Positions 1 to 9,500 are shown, numbered from the stretch's first letter. The stretch is DNA of 12,579 nt from Lachnoclostridium sp. UBA7097 (GCA_002499945.1 DKYP01000174.1:3314-15892), one strand, 5' to 3'. Notes: generated by a model not told the origin, from the sequence alone. Made by a program: numbers and translations.

Positions 1-97
1 TTGGTTTCTTAGTAGGATTAGTTGGTGCATTAGTAGGCTCTGTACTAGGTGTATTACTTGGAATCGTGCTAGGAGCTACACTAGGAACACTGCTAGG
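1..97 (-). repeat. Degenerate 12-bp tandem repeat encoding PSxx tetrapeptides
   Basis: Eight consecutive four-residue units can be read on the minus strand: PSSV, PSVA, PSTI, PSNT, PSTE, PTNA, PTNP, TKKP. They give a 12-bp DNA period that decays toward the window edge. Such Pro/Ser/Thr tracts are typical flexible, possibly glycosylated linkers through the Gram-positive wall or between modules. What follows (wall anchor, further CBM, or stop) is outside the window. Confidence 0.75.
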
Positions 98-3000
98 ATT
101 TGTGCTAGTACCAGGTCCAGGAATATAACCATTACTGCTGTTGCCGCCATTATTACCACTGCTATCTTTAACGGTTATAACACATTCCTTTGACATTCCA
201 TATATATTTGTAATAGTAATTTTTGCTGTTCCCTCTGCTTTTGCAGTAACCATTCCAGCATTATCTATAACCGCTACATTTGTATTGCTGCTTGTATAAT
301 AAAGCGTTTTATAAGCTGTATTATCTGGTATATTTTTTGCATCCAGGATGGCTGTTTTTCCTGGTTCTATTGTTATTGCATCTTTAGCTGAAATGCCTGT
401 TGCCGCAGTATTACCTGGTATATTTTTTGCGTTATTAGCAAAATATTTCTTTAAAATATCTGCATATTTTGCATTTCTTGTAAATGCTTCTGAAGTTGTA
501 GATATCTCTTCTTTAGACCATTTTTCTTTTATTGTGTCATAACTGTCCTTATAAATATCTACTTTTCTCTTATCATCTGAAGTAAATATCCCCCAGCTTG
601 AATTTTTTCCTGTAACTTTATAAGTCCATGAAGTATAACTCCATCCCTGCTCCTCAAAAATATCCATAGCATTCCAGCTTTGTTCATTAGAGAAAAATGT
701 AAATTCCCCAACAAGAAGCGGAACATCATAATTAGTGTCCTCATCAGCCATTTTTACTTTGCTCTGGATAAAAGCCATCTGCCCTTCTGCATCTTTTTCT
801 ACATCCCAGCCATAAAAATGGTATTCATATACTACATTCTGCCATCCATAGAATGAAGGGTCTGGCAAATGGTATGGTTCCCATATTGCCTGGATAAACA
901 TAGCATGGTTCTTGTCAATAGCACGTATTGCCTTATAAAGACGGTCATATACATCAAACTGTACTGTACCAGTTGCACTTGGCTCATTTAAAAGGTCATA
1001 ACCACATACCCAAGGGTTGTCTTTATATCTTTTAGCTATCTCTTCCCATAAAGTAATTGTCTTTTTAATATTTTCTTCATTGTCATAAAAGTTCCCTTTG
1101 TCTGCAATGCTTGTATCTCCTGAATGGTCTTTTCCATTCTGTGACCCCATTGCGCCATGCATATCTATTAATACATAGATGCCACGCAATGCGCAGTTCT
1201 GTACAAACCAGTCCAGGCGCTTAAATGCTGTTTCTTTTAATGTTCCGTCGCTGTTCTGCATTTCAAAATATGTAACTGGAAGGCGGAGTACATTCATGCC
1301 CTCTTCTTTTACTATGTCAAAATCCTCTTCTGTCCACCAGTTATCCTGGTAATAATCAATAAGTTCCTGTGCTTTATCTGCACCAAACCTCTCTGTAAAT
1401 ACTTTTAAGGTTGTAAGCTGGTCTTTAGCATTAACAGGGCACTGCCAGTTTTCTGTCACAAGCCAGCCGCCTGCATTAGTACCACGTAGTGTTATAGTAC
1501 TGCCTGTTCCAAAATTATCTTTAAGTATCTTTCCATCTGCTTTCAGGAATGGTGTTTTTTCTGTATTAATAACATATGAAGCTTTTACTTCCTCGCTTGC
1601 TTTACCATCCTTAACTGCAATAGTACGTACCTGCATATCTTTATTAACTTGTATTGCTTTTTCATACCTGGCAGAACTTGTACCTGGTACACTTCCATCT
1701 GTTGTATAATAAATATCCCCATCTGCTTTAAGTTCTACATTAATTGTACTGCCATAAGTACCTTCTGGTTTGGAAAATACAGGAGCTTCTGTTTTTCCAG
1801 ACTTGTTAATTATATATACAAATTCAACCGGGCTGTTTCCTTTGCCTGTAGCGCTTTTATATGCAACTGCTTTAAATGTTGTGCTTTCTGTAACAAGCAT
1901 TGGCTTAATAAACTGTATAGTCTTCTTATTAGTATACCTGTCAGGCACTGAACCATCAGTTGTATAATATATCAAGTCCTTATCATTATTTGTGCGGAAT
2001 TCTACTACAACAGAGTCTGTATAAGTTCCTGCTTCATGGCTTGCTGTTACTGGATATGGTACAATATTGTATTCAAATGTATATACACTGCCATTCACAC
2101 CATCTTTTACAGAAACAGCTTTAATAACCATATTGCTGGAAATATTTATTGTTCCGTTATACTTTATGCCGCTTTCTGCATCCGGCTCTGTCCCGTCAGC
2201 TGTATAATAGATTTCTGCCCCGTCCTCTGCATAAAATTCTACAGTCTGTGCTTCTGTATAATCCCCTGCTGGCACAGAAGGTTTTATTTCACCTGAATTT
2301 ACTTCTGGTATTTCTGCATCTGGTGAACCTGGTGTAAGGTAATTGTCAAAATATACATTATCAATATAATATGTACCCTGATTCCACTGGCCAATCCTTA
2401 CTCCTGTAATTTTAGACAAATCTACACCAGAAACTTTGCCAAGTTCCATATAATACTGTTTCCACTTTTCTTTGGCAGTTTTTACACCAAGCCATGAGAA
2501 ACTGCTTTCTTTTCCAGTTTCATCTAACAATGAAGCTTTTAATGTATTTGACCCCTGCATATCTTTAATATAAAAAACAAGATAGCGTAAACCTTTACAG
2601 TTAAAAGGTTCTGTGCCTTTAATTAAAATGCTTCCGTTGTCCTTAGCCGGGTCACTTGATGCAGTTTTTTCATACACAAGCCCTTTGCCTTTTTCGTCAT
2701 ATCCCCCTTCTCCAGATACGGACGCCTCTGTACCAGTTTCTGGAACTTCAAACATGCTTGCTGTATCTGTGCCTTCAAACTGCTGAAACCAGCCCCTGCT
2801 GCCAGCTGGGCTTGTATCTGGCACTTCTGTTTCTTCTGTCTTCTTTGTAAAACAGATATCATCAATATAATAAGTGCCAACATTCCACTCCCAGAATTCT
2901 ATTTTATTAACTTTTGTTTTATCTATTTCATTAAACTGTGCTAATGGCACTGTTATCTGCGTCCACTGGTTAGCAACACTTTTGTTGTCATCTGGGGACC

Positions 3001-3400
3001 ATTTTGCCTGTGATTTACCATCCCCATCAAAAAGCTTAATTTCAAGATTGTTTTCTTTTTCATCATAAATCCAGAATGTCATATTATCATATCCAGAAAT
3101 ATCTATAGCAGCAGATGTTGTAACTCCTGCATTATTTGAGGAAGCCTGTCCTTGTGTTCCTCCTGCTACATACTTTAATGAATATTCCCCGTTATGTGCT
3201 TTATCTTTTGTTACAGCATTGCCATTCCCTCCTTCAATAGCAAAATCATCCTGCTTTTCAAAGTCTGTAAAAACAAGCTGTTCTCCACTATCTTGTGTTT
3301 CTGCTGCTTTCACAATGGTATTTTGCATATCCGGCGTTACTGTCTGGAACACCATTGCAAAAGAAAGTAATGTTGTTATAAAACGTTTTCTTTTTATCAT
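1..3400 (-). CDS. Secreted modular GH5 beta-glucanase (3' end outside window)
   Basis: Extracellular glycoside hydrolase, at least 1133 residues, frame open to the window edge. Order seen: signal peptide (about 1-33, basic MIKRKRF, then a hydrophobic stretch); two jelly-roll CBM-like modules (about 38-187 and 203-353), each ending in a TYYID[DN] motif; three chitobiase-C-terminal/Ig-like repeats (about 368-610) with YYT[AT]DG motifs; a GH5 barrel (about 613-967); a Big_2-like Ig domain (about 1000-1080); a PSxx linker. GH5 evidence: acid/base Glu806 in LLNEP and nucleophile Glu899 in LVGEF. GTNAGGWLVTENW and DMHGAMGSQNG resemble exo-beta-1,3-glucanases (yeast Exg1, GH5_9) more than classical cellulases, so beta-1,3- or beta-1,6-glucan is inferred; cellulose or mixed-linkage glucan remain possible. 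Start: ATG at 3400 follows AAGGGGAGAG; an in-frame ATG at 3421 is upstream but would precede that ribosome site. Transcribed from its own promoter, after the operon terminator. Confidence 0.9.
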   Translation of the reverse strand, partial: MIKRKRFITTLLSFAMVFQTVTPDMQNTIVKAAETQDSGEQLVFTDFEKQDDFAIEGGNGNAVTKDKAHNGEYSLKYVAGGTQGQASSNNAGVTTSAAIDISGYDNMTFWIYDEKENNLEIKLFDGDGKSQAKWSPDDNKSVANQWTQITVPLAQFNEIDKTKVNKIEFWEWNVGTYYIDDICFTKKTEETEVPDTSPAGSRGWFQQFEGTDTASMFEVPETGTEASVSGEGGYDEKGKGLVYEKTASSDPAKDNGSILIKGTEPFNCKGLRYLVFYIKDMQGSNTLKASLLDETGKESSFSWLGVKTAKEKWKQYYMELGKVSGVDLSKITGVRIGQWNQGTYYIDNVYFDNYLTPGSPDAEIPEVNSGEIKPSVPAGDYTEAQTVEFYAEDGAEIYYTADGTEPDAESGIKYNGTINISSNMVIKAVSVKDGVNGSVYTFEYNIVPYPVTASHEAGTYTDSVVVEFRTNNDKDLIYYTTDGSVPDRYTNKKTIQFIKPMLVTESTTFKAVAYKSATGKGNSPVEFVYIINKSGKTEAPVFSKPEGTYGSTINVELKADGDIYYTTDGSVPGTSSARYEKAIQVNKDMQVRTIAVKDGKASEEVKASYVINTEKTPFLKADGKILKDNFGTGSTITLRGTNAGGWLVTENWQCPVNAKDQLTTLKVFTERFGADKAQELIDYYQDNWWTEEDFDIVKEEGMNVLRLPVTYFEMQNSDGTLKETAFKRLDWFVQNCALRGIYVLIDMHGAMGSQNGKDHSGDTSIADKGNFYDNEENIKKTITLWEEIAKRYKDNPWVCGYDLLNEPSATGTVQFDVYDRLYKAIRAIDKNHAMFIQAIWEPYHLPDPSFYGWQNVVYEYHFYGWDVEKDAEGQMAFIQSKVKMADEDTNYDVPLLVGEFTFFSNEQSWNAMDIFEEQGWSYTSWTYKVTGKNSSWGIFTSDDKRKVDIYKDSYDTIKEKWSKEEISTTSEAFTRNAKYADILKKYFANNAKNIPGNTAATGISAKDAITIEPGKTAILDAKNIPDNTAYKTLYYTSSNTNVAVIDNAGMVTAKAEGTAKITITNIYGMSKECVITVKDSSGNNGGNSSNGYIPGPGTSTNPSSVPSVAPSTIPSNTPSTEPTNAPTNPTKKP
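1570..2296 (-). repeat. Three tandem chitobiase-C-terminal/Ig-like repeat units
   Basis: Within the GH5 protein, three units of about 75-85 residues follow each other. Each starts with a PxGTY/PAGDY-like segment, has a central YYTTDGSVP-type strand (YYTADGTEP in the first), and ends with an aromatic strand followed by N[IT]. At DNA level the centre of each unit keeps a similar string around GTTGTATAAT (minus: ATTATAC) near 1705, 1960 and 2200. This pattern is known from the CHB_HEX_C_1 family, usually spacer or carbohydrate-contacting Ig folds in secreted glycosidases. Confidence 0.75.
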
Positions 3401-3481
3401 AAGCTCTCCCCTTCCCTTCATATTCCCAGTATGGTTTTCGTGCCTGGAAATAGAAGTATAATTATATTTTTTAGCATAATA

Positions 3482-3490
3482 ATTATAGCA
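3482..3490 (-). promoter_or_regulatory. Extended -10 promoter for the GH5 gene
   Basis: The minus strand reads TGC TATAAT here, a perfect -10 hexamer with the TGn extension. At the 17-bp spacing the -35 position (3505-3510) reads TATAAC, a poor match to TTGACA, as is common for extended -10 or activator-dependent promoters. Transcription would start near 3475, giving a leader of about 75 nt that contains the AAGGGGAGAG ribosome site. It is the best promoter-like sequence in the 277-bp gap. Confidence 0.55.
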
Positions 3491-3503
3491 TTTAAATATA
3501 AAT

Positions 3504-3539
3504 GGTTATAGGTAACTATTTTACAATAAAGTGTACTTT
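3504..3539 (-). promoter_or_regulatory. Candidate operator region upstream of the GH5 promoter
   Basis: Two short dyads sit just upstream of the -10. GTTA-TAGG-TAAC (3505-3516, plus strand) overlaps the -35 position. AAAGT-GT-ACTTT (3528-3539) lies at about -53 to -64 from the inferred start. The placement suits activation by an AraC-type response regulator such as the one encoded at 9813-10556. In AT-rich DNA short dyads arise by chance, so this is weak evidence. Confidence 0.2.
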
Positions 3540-3582
3540 TTTTAACTCACTGCGGGATATTCTGGTTTTATAGTTTGTATAG

Positions 3583-3652
3583 AAAAAATTATATAAACAG
3601 CCACCCGTCATTTGATAAGAAACATATTACATCAAATAAACATGTGGCTGTT
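3583..3652 (-). terminator. Rho-independent terminator after the GH35 gene
   Basis: About 25 nt past the GH35 stop, the minus strand folds into a nested hairpin. The outer 9-bp stem is AACAGCCAC (3644-3652) with GTGGCTGTT (3596-3604); the inner 7-bp stem is ATTTGAT (3631-3637) with ATCAAAT (3610-3616). The outer stem is followed by TATATAA and six T residues (3583-3588). The plus strand lacks a T-run after the stem, so it points to termination of minus-strand transcripts only. It separates the transporter/regulator/enzyme operon from the GH5 gene. Confidence 0.7.
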
Positions 3653-3677
3653 GTATTGTGAAATTATAATTTTTATA

Positions 3678-6488
3678 TTACTTTATTAGCATTTCAGCTT
3701 CTTTGGATACATAAGCCGGCTCTACAACAGGGTTATACATATAACCCCTGCGGTATCCGCTCATAATTTCCTCAAAGAACCCAGGGCACTCCAGTACCAT
3801 TGAAATTACATTGTCCCCATCTTTTAAATAACAGTCTGGAATATAGAATTTTTCCTGTGGCCCTATAATATCATATTGTGCAACCGGCTTCCCGTTTACA
3901 TATATTAAAAGCCTTTCATCTGCCTTTATTGGTACTATCTGTAATGGTGCAGAATATCCCCTGGCCGGGTTATATGTAAAGTGGCGCCTGAACCATACAA
4001 CATGCCCCATTTCCTTTCCAATTACAAGTTTTCTGGCATCTGGTGCTTCCTGCCATGCACTGTCATTATATTCTGGTTTATGGAAGCCTGCATTATAACC
4101 GCTTAACTGGTAATTTACATGGAATGATTCTATCGTAATATCAACTTCCCCGCCGTTTTTATATTTCCCTTTAATCTCCATTGGATTTAAAATACCACTT
4201 AGTTTAACAAGTGCACCCTCATGTGGGTGGGACTTATTATGGAGTTCATTGGCATAAAGGACTGCCATTGTATTTGTCCCTTTTTTAAGGGCTTGTGTAA
4301 TATTATGGCGGTCAATGGATTTATTACGTGAGCGGAATACTAGTTCCCCATTAATATAAAGCAGGTAACGGTCTGTATCATTATGTTTGTAATACAGGTA
4401 TGCTTCTTCTGCATCACCACTTACTTCAAACTGTGCCCTGTACCAGTAATAACCATGTTTAAACATATCTGCTTCTTCAAGTGACAGTGGTTTCTCTAAA
4501 TATTTCCATGTGCTGTCATCAAATGTTTCCTGTATTTCGTCACTGTCTGCATGGTATTTCCAGCCGGATGTCCATTTTATTGCAGGACGGCCTGTAAATT
4601 CCTGCACCTTTAATGAAGCTGTAACCATTCCGCAATGGCACTTTGATAACATTGCTTCTGTCCCGTTTAAAAATGCTTTTTCAAATGAAATGCCTTCATT
4701 CATTGGATAGAATTTAAACCAATTGCCTGTGTTTTCTTTTACCTGTACTGTTAATGAAATGCTTCCATCTTCTTCGCTGGCATTTTCCAGATAATATGCA
4801 TTATGGAATAAAAGCCCGTCTTTTAATGTTTCCACACGTCCTGCCATTTTTTCGTCCAGTATAAATAAAATTACTTCTGCTGCTTTTATAATAATAATGC
4901 TGTCATACGTATGTGTATAAGAAATAATTGTGCTGCCATTTCCAATATCATATTTTTTAACACTGCCCGATATTACTGTAACTTCCCCAGCTTGTACATT
5001 TAAGCATGTTTCGCCTTGTGTCCCGCCAGTCCCATACATAACTACAGCTGTTTCTTTATTATATTTCTGTGTAAGCCATATTTCTGAAATGGAATATTCA
5101 AGTTTTACATTTGTTCCAGGAATTTTAAATGCAGCTGGGAACATGCGTGTCTGGTTTGCCTTTATAACTGTATTGAATATGTATTCACGCCCGTTTAATT
5201 CTTCTGGTACTTTTATAACTACATTTTTATCTTCTTCCTCTACATTGCGGACAAAGAAGAACCTTCCGTTTTCATTTCCCTCCTGGTAAGTTGTAAAGTT
5301 TTCATATGCCTTGTCAATAGAAGCATCAAGGAAAGAGCCGTCTTTGTTTAATACTGCAATATCTTCACCGCCTGCAATAATCTTCATATAGTTTTTGCCG
5401 TCACTCTCCTGGATAATATGTGAAAATTCTTTTGCGAAGCGTATAAATCCTTTAATCCAGTAATATTTATCCTTTTCAAGCTCACCTGTTTCACCTATAG
5501 GCGCACCGCCAAAGTCATAGCTTGTGATATTGCCGTAACCGCCTAATGCAACATCCCCGCGTCCCCCTGTAAATGGAAATGTAGTTCCGCCTGCCATCAT
5601 ATAATAATTTATAATAGAAGCCCCTGTAATAAATACACTTTTGGAAACGCCTTCAACTACATCTACGCCCGGGATATATTCAGGAGTGCCAATCTGTGAA
5701 AACCATCCTGCCTGCAATTCAAGTATCATAACAGGTGCATCACTTTGTGTTTCCTTTGAACTTAAAAGTTTCTGTTCAAAGCGCTCATATTCTGACATCC
5801 ACAGCCCTGGTATATTTGGATAGTATGTACGTGTATCAATAATCCCTTTTCCACGTAAAAATTCTGCTTCATTGGCAAATTTAGGAACATTAATCCCATA
5901 TTCCTCCATTGTATCTTTAAGGAACATAAAGTATTTTATGGCATCTTCTACAGAAATTGGTTCTTCCCCGTATTCCATTAAATGGTCGTATTCATTTTCA
6001 ACCTGTGCCGCAATAATCGTACCGCCATTAGTAATTAAATGCTGGTTAATCTGCTCTGCACATGACTTATACCAGTATTTGCAAAGTTCTAAGTATTTTT
6101 CATCAAGCATACGGATACGGAACTCTTTATTTGCCACCTTCTTTATAAGCCAGTCAGGATGCCCGCCAAAGTCTAATTCTGCACAGATATAAGGGCCTGG
6201 TTTAATCAGTACATAAAAACCATACTTCTCACATAATGTTAAGAAACGTCCTAAATCATAATCCCCGTCCCATCTCTGCTTTCCTTCTTCTGGCTCATGC
6301 AGGTTCCATGCAATATATACAGATATAAGATTAGCCCCTGTCTGCTTCATCTTCTTTAAACGGTCTTCCCATAATTCTGCTGAAACCCTGAAGTAATGGA
6401 ACTCACCGCCAATCAGGAATTCATGTTTTCCATTAATGATAAACCCGTTCCTGTCATAATCAATAATATTCTTTATATCATCACCCAT
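3678..6488 (-). CDS. Cytoplasmic GH35 glycosidase (beta-galactosidase family)
   Basis: A 936-residue retaining glycosidase that would remove terminal beta-linked sugar from imported oligosaccharides. The N-terminal barrel holds GGEFHYFR (27-34), WNLHEP (61-66), GPYICAE (98-104) and the GH35 signature GGTIIAAQVENEY (155-167), with Glu166 as predicted acid/base. Predicted nucleophile is Glu257 in ILELQAGWF. Two C-terminal jelly-roll domains follow at roughly 640-770 and 800-920 (WYRAQFEV and VWFRRHFT strands). There is no signal peptide, so it should act inside the cell. ATG at 6488 follows GGAGGAGG; the gap to the phosphorylase stop is 21 bp, so the two are co-transcribed. Odd points: the signature has GGT where GGP is usual, AELDFGGHPDW replaces the common AEW-x-FGGLPAW, and the other genes point to beta-glucan rather than galactoside. 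Family sure; substrate uncertain. Confidence 0.9.
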   Translation of the reverse strand: MGDDIKNIIDYDRNGFIINGKHEFLIGGEFHYFRVSAELWEDRLKKMKQTGANLISVYIAWNLHEPEEGKQRWDGDYDLGRFLTLCEKYGFYVLIKPGPYICAELDFGGHPDWLIKKVANKEFRIRMLDEKYLELCKYWYKSCAEQINQHLITNGGTIIAAQVENEYDHLMEYGEEPISVEDAIKYFMFLKDTMEEYGINVPKFANEAEFLRGKGIIDTRTYYPNIPGLWMSEYERFEQKLLSSKETQSDAPVMILELQAGWFSQIGTPEYIPGVDVVEGVSKSVFITGASIINYYMMAGGTTFPFTGGRGDVALGGYGNITSYDFGGAPIGETGELEKDKYYWIKGFIRFAKEFSHIIQESDGKNYMKIIAGGEDIAVLNKDGSFLDASIDKAYENFTTYQEGNENGRFFFVRNVEEEDKNVVIKVPEELNGREYIFNTVIKANQTRMFPAAFKIPGTNVKLEYSISEIWLTQKYNKETAVVMYGTGGTQGETCLNVQAGEVTVISGSVKKYDIGNGSTIISYTHTYDSIIIIKAAEVILFILDEKMAGRVETLKDGLLFHNAYYLENASEEDGSISLTVQVKENTGNWFKFYPMNEGISFEKAFLNGTEAMLSKCHCGMVTASLKVQEFTGRPAIKWTSGWKYHADSDEIQETFDDSTWKYLEKPLSLEEADMFKHGYYWYRAQFEVSGDAEEAYLYYKHNDTDRYLLYINGELVFRSRNKSIDRHNITQALKKGTNTMAVLYANELHNKSHPHEGALVKLSGILNPMEIKGKYKNGGEVDITIESFHVNYQLSGYNAGFHKPEYNDSAWQEAPDARKLVIGKEMGHVVWFRRHFTYNPARGYSAPLQIVPIKADERLLIYVNGKPVAQYDIIGPQEKFYIPDCYLKDGDNVISMVLECPGFFEEIMSGYRRGYMYNPVVEPAYVSKEAEMLIK

Positions 6489-6509
6489 TGTACTTCCTCC
6501 TCCAATATA

Positions 6510-9500
6510 TTATTTTGAAATTACAACTTCAATCCTGTCAAATAACCCCTCACGTACTTTCCTGGCATATGGTTCTGGAACTGTGTCCCCTTCTATAGTT
6601 TCTGAAAGCTGTCCGCCACTGTATAAGCTAATCTTTGTAATTTTTGCGTCTTTGCTGTAAGTGTCTGTACGGCTTTCATTATGGTATATTGTTAAAATGT
6701 CCCCTAATAAATTAAATGCAAATGAATTTTCCGGCTGTGTAAAGGTTATTTTCCCGTCACTGGTATAGACAGAAACTTCTTTTTCTTCTTCTGTAAATAA
6801 CCAGCCTGGAATTTTTGGTTCTAATTTCATGCAAAGTTCTTTATTGTCATTTAATATAAATGGTGTCTGGCCAGCTGTCATAATCCTCCACATATTAAGC
6901 ATTTCTGCTGAAGCCCCTGTAAGCCTTGAAACATATCCTGTACCATGGATTCTTTCATCAGGGTGTGCAGAACTTGCGATAAATGATGAATTTTCTAAAA
7001 TGCTTCTTCCATATACAGAAGCATCAAGGAATGGCACAAATGATGTCTTAAGATAATGTGAAAATTCATCATATAAACCAGAACGTAATAATTCAAGGAA
7101 ATATTTATATTCCATATGTAAGAATACTGCTTCATTCTCAAGCCAGCCCCTTGGAAATACATTCTGGCGGCCTATTTCCTTTGTTTCTTCCATTACATTG
7201 GCATTTATTTTAAACATACCAAGTTTTTCATCGTAGATGCCGCTTTGTTTTACTGCCTTATGCAGTCCTTCTGATACAGAAGGCTTTGTACGCATTATAT
7301 GTACCTGCCCCTCTAAAAACGGAGGTATTGGCCTTGTTTTAAATTCTGTAATTTCTGCAAGAGGAAACTCTGTTTCATTTAAAAGTTCTTTTCCATCTGC
7401 ATCTTTAAGGATTTCATATTTTACTGCTTCATTAATAAAGTATGTATCATATACACCTGTTTCTTTGTTGTATGCTTTTTTTAGTCCTTCATCAATGCGC
7501 TTTATAATTAAATCCATATATTTTATGGCTTCATCAATGCTTATTGAAGCTTCTTCCCCGTCTATGCCAAATTTTACTTCTTCACGGTATTTTTCTTTTG
7601 CATTATTGCTCTCCTGCCAGTATTCCATGCCAGAAATACTATTTTCAAGCAGGTGGAAAATCTTGTCATAAAATTCTTTTGCTTCTGCAGGAATATTGAT
7701 TTTTATATCTTTGTCTGCATCTGCAAATATATTTTTCATTATGTATGCCATGCGGCCGGCTTCTGTACTTTCATTAATTGAAGAACCTATAATTCCAGGA
7801 AGCCCGTTTAATGCATCACACCAGCCTGGTTTGCCGCCTTCCATTTCAAGCCCGGTGCCTGCAGGGTCAAGTGATACAATTTTATTAGTCAGTAATACAA
7901 ATATTTTGGAAGCAAGTGTGCACTTATAGATATCACCTGTCCCCTTCCGGGTTCTTGCCTGGTTCTGGCAATATGCCCTTGCAGCAAGCATTTCTGTTTT
8001 CTCTGGTACTGTCTGTACAGCCCCGTACTGGCGCACGCCTGCATCTGTTACTACATAACGCTTGTTACGTGGTACTACTGCCGAATCATTGTCATAATAT
8101 GTATAATCTGCCTCACCAAACATAATCTCCTGTACTTTGTCAGGATATACCTGGATAAACTGCTCCAATAAATCAATGTTATAAATCCAGTGGTCTGTCC
8201 AGTAGCCTTCTTTAAACGTTGCATAATCTTCTTTAATACAGTTCTCCAGTAAATTATTTAAGAAACCATCAATAGTGCCTTTCTGGGTGGCTGCCTGCAT
8301 CTGTTCAATTTGCATAAGAAGTGAACCTGGTGTAAATGCCTTTTCAAATATTTTTACAATTTCTTCTGCAGTTTCTTTTCCAAAATATTCTTCTGTTATT
8401 TCCCTGCACTTTGTACTGTCTTCTGCCTCAAAGCGTGAACCATTTAATACTAATGGGTTATACCCGTCAAGCTGTATTAAATTAAAAAATGTTTTTATTC
8501 CTGAATTTTCTGTAAATGGGAAAAAGTATACATCATTTCTTCTGTTCTGGTTTACATCACGGAAGTTTGAATTTCCTTGTGAATAATTGGTTGAATCTAC
8601 CTGGAAGAAATTATATTCCCTTTCTAAGTCCCCGTGCTTTCTGGAATATACATAAAAGATATGCCTGCCGTTGCCGGTTTTAACTGGATATCCGCCACGC
8701 AGGTAATTATCCATAAATGTCTGCCCCATATATAAGTCAAATTCTTTGGAACTGCTTGAGGTAAAAGAATGTCTTTTTGTGCGTTCTATTAATTCTTTAT
8801 TTTCTGCCATTTTAGATTTTATATAATCTGGCTTGATTTTTTCTTTTATAAATTCTTTATACTGGTTAAAACATGGCGCACTTCCAATTAATGCATCCGT
8901 TGTATATGCTTTGCCCGGCCCTAAGCTGGTTTCTTTATAACCAAACCCGCATGGTGTGTAACCAACACTGGCCTGCTTCTCTGGAATTGTAAAATCTGGT
9001 GAAACAAAAGCCGCAGGATATGTAAAATCTGTTACATTTCCAAAAATTAATGACGGGTCTGTAATTACTTTTGAAAGTTTCATTTTATCTTCTTCAAAAC
9101 TATAATCCAGATAAAAGTTCCCGCCTTCAAGCAAAACAGTTTCTGCTGTATCATATGGAAGTGCTTTTATACGGTAAAAAGGCAGCCCGTCTTCCATATC
9201 TGCACTCATCCATGCCTGCCGTAAGTTGCTTTCATTCTTCATATCCTGGTCAATAAGGTAATATGGTATAATTACTGCCATTCCATCAAGGATTTCTACA
9301 GATACAGCTTCACTGCCTATATTTTCAATTCTTGTATGGCGTATTAAACCTGGAATACTTTCCCCTGGAAGTGTGCAGAATGTTACCTGTGTCTTAATAC
9401 CAAGCGTTTCATTAATATCCTCAATTTTAAAATCATAAGATGTAATAACCATGCGCTGTTTTACTTTATATTCTTTATTTGCCTGCATGTCACGGAATGG

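Noticed and set aside
1649..2337. Cys/Phe/Tyr-rich plus-strand open frames overlapping the secreted GH5 gene
   Set aside because: They are the antisense of the YYTTDG-type repeat region; the repeated codons create the odd Cys-rich look. The minus-strand frame through here is unbroken and makes domain sense.
2623..2883. Minus-strand open frame of 86 codons in another frame of the GH5 gene
   Set aside because: It overlaps the CBM-like modules in a different frame; the main frame is continuous and shows the family motifs, so this one is chance.
3376..3390. Possible catabolite-repression (cre) site around AAAACGTTTT
   Set aside because: It has at least three mismatches to the cre consensus and lies in the signal-peptide codons for Lys-Arg-Phe, so coding explains it.
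3571..3597. Plus-strand promoter-like string TTGTAT with TATATA
   Set aside because: No plus-strand gene follows it; the A/T run is better explained as the T-tract of the minus-strand terminator.
4930..5289. Plus-strand open frame of 119 codons inside the GH35 gene
   Set aside because: Antisense to a clear GH35 reading frame, with no family motif and no promoter or ribosome site.
7237..7671. Plus-strand open frame of 144 codons inside the phosphorylase gene
   Set aside because: It lies antisense to a strongly supported gene, has no ribosome site or recognisable motif, and its composition is what the reverse of AT-rich coding DNA gives.
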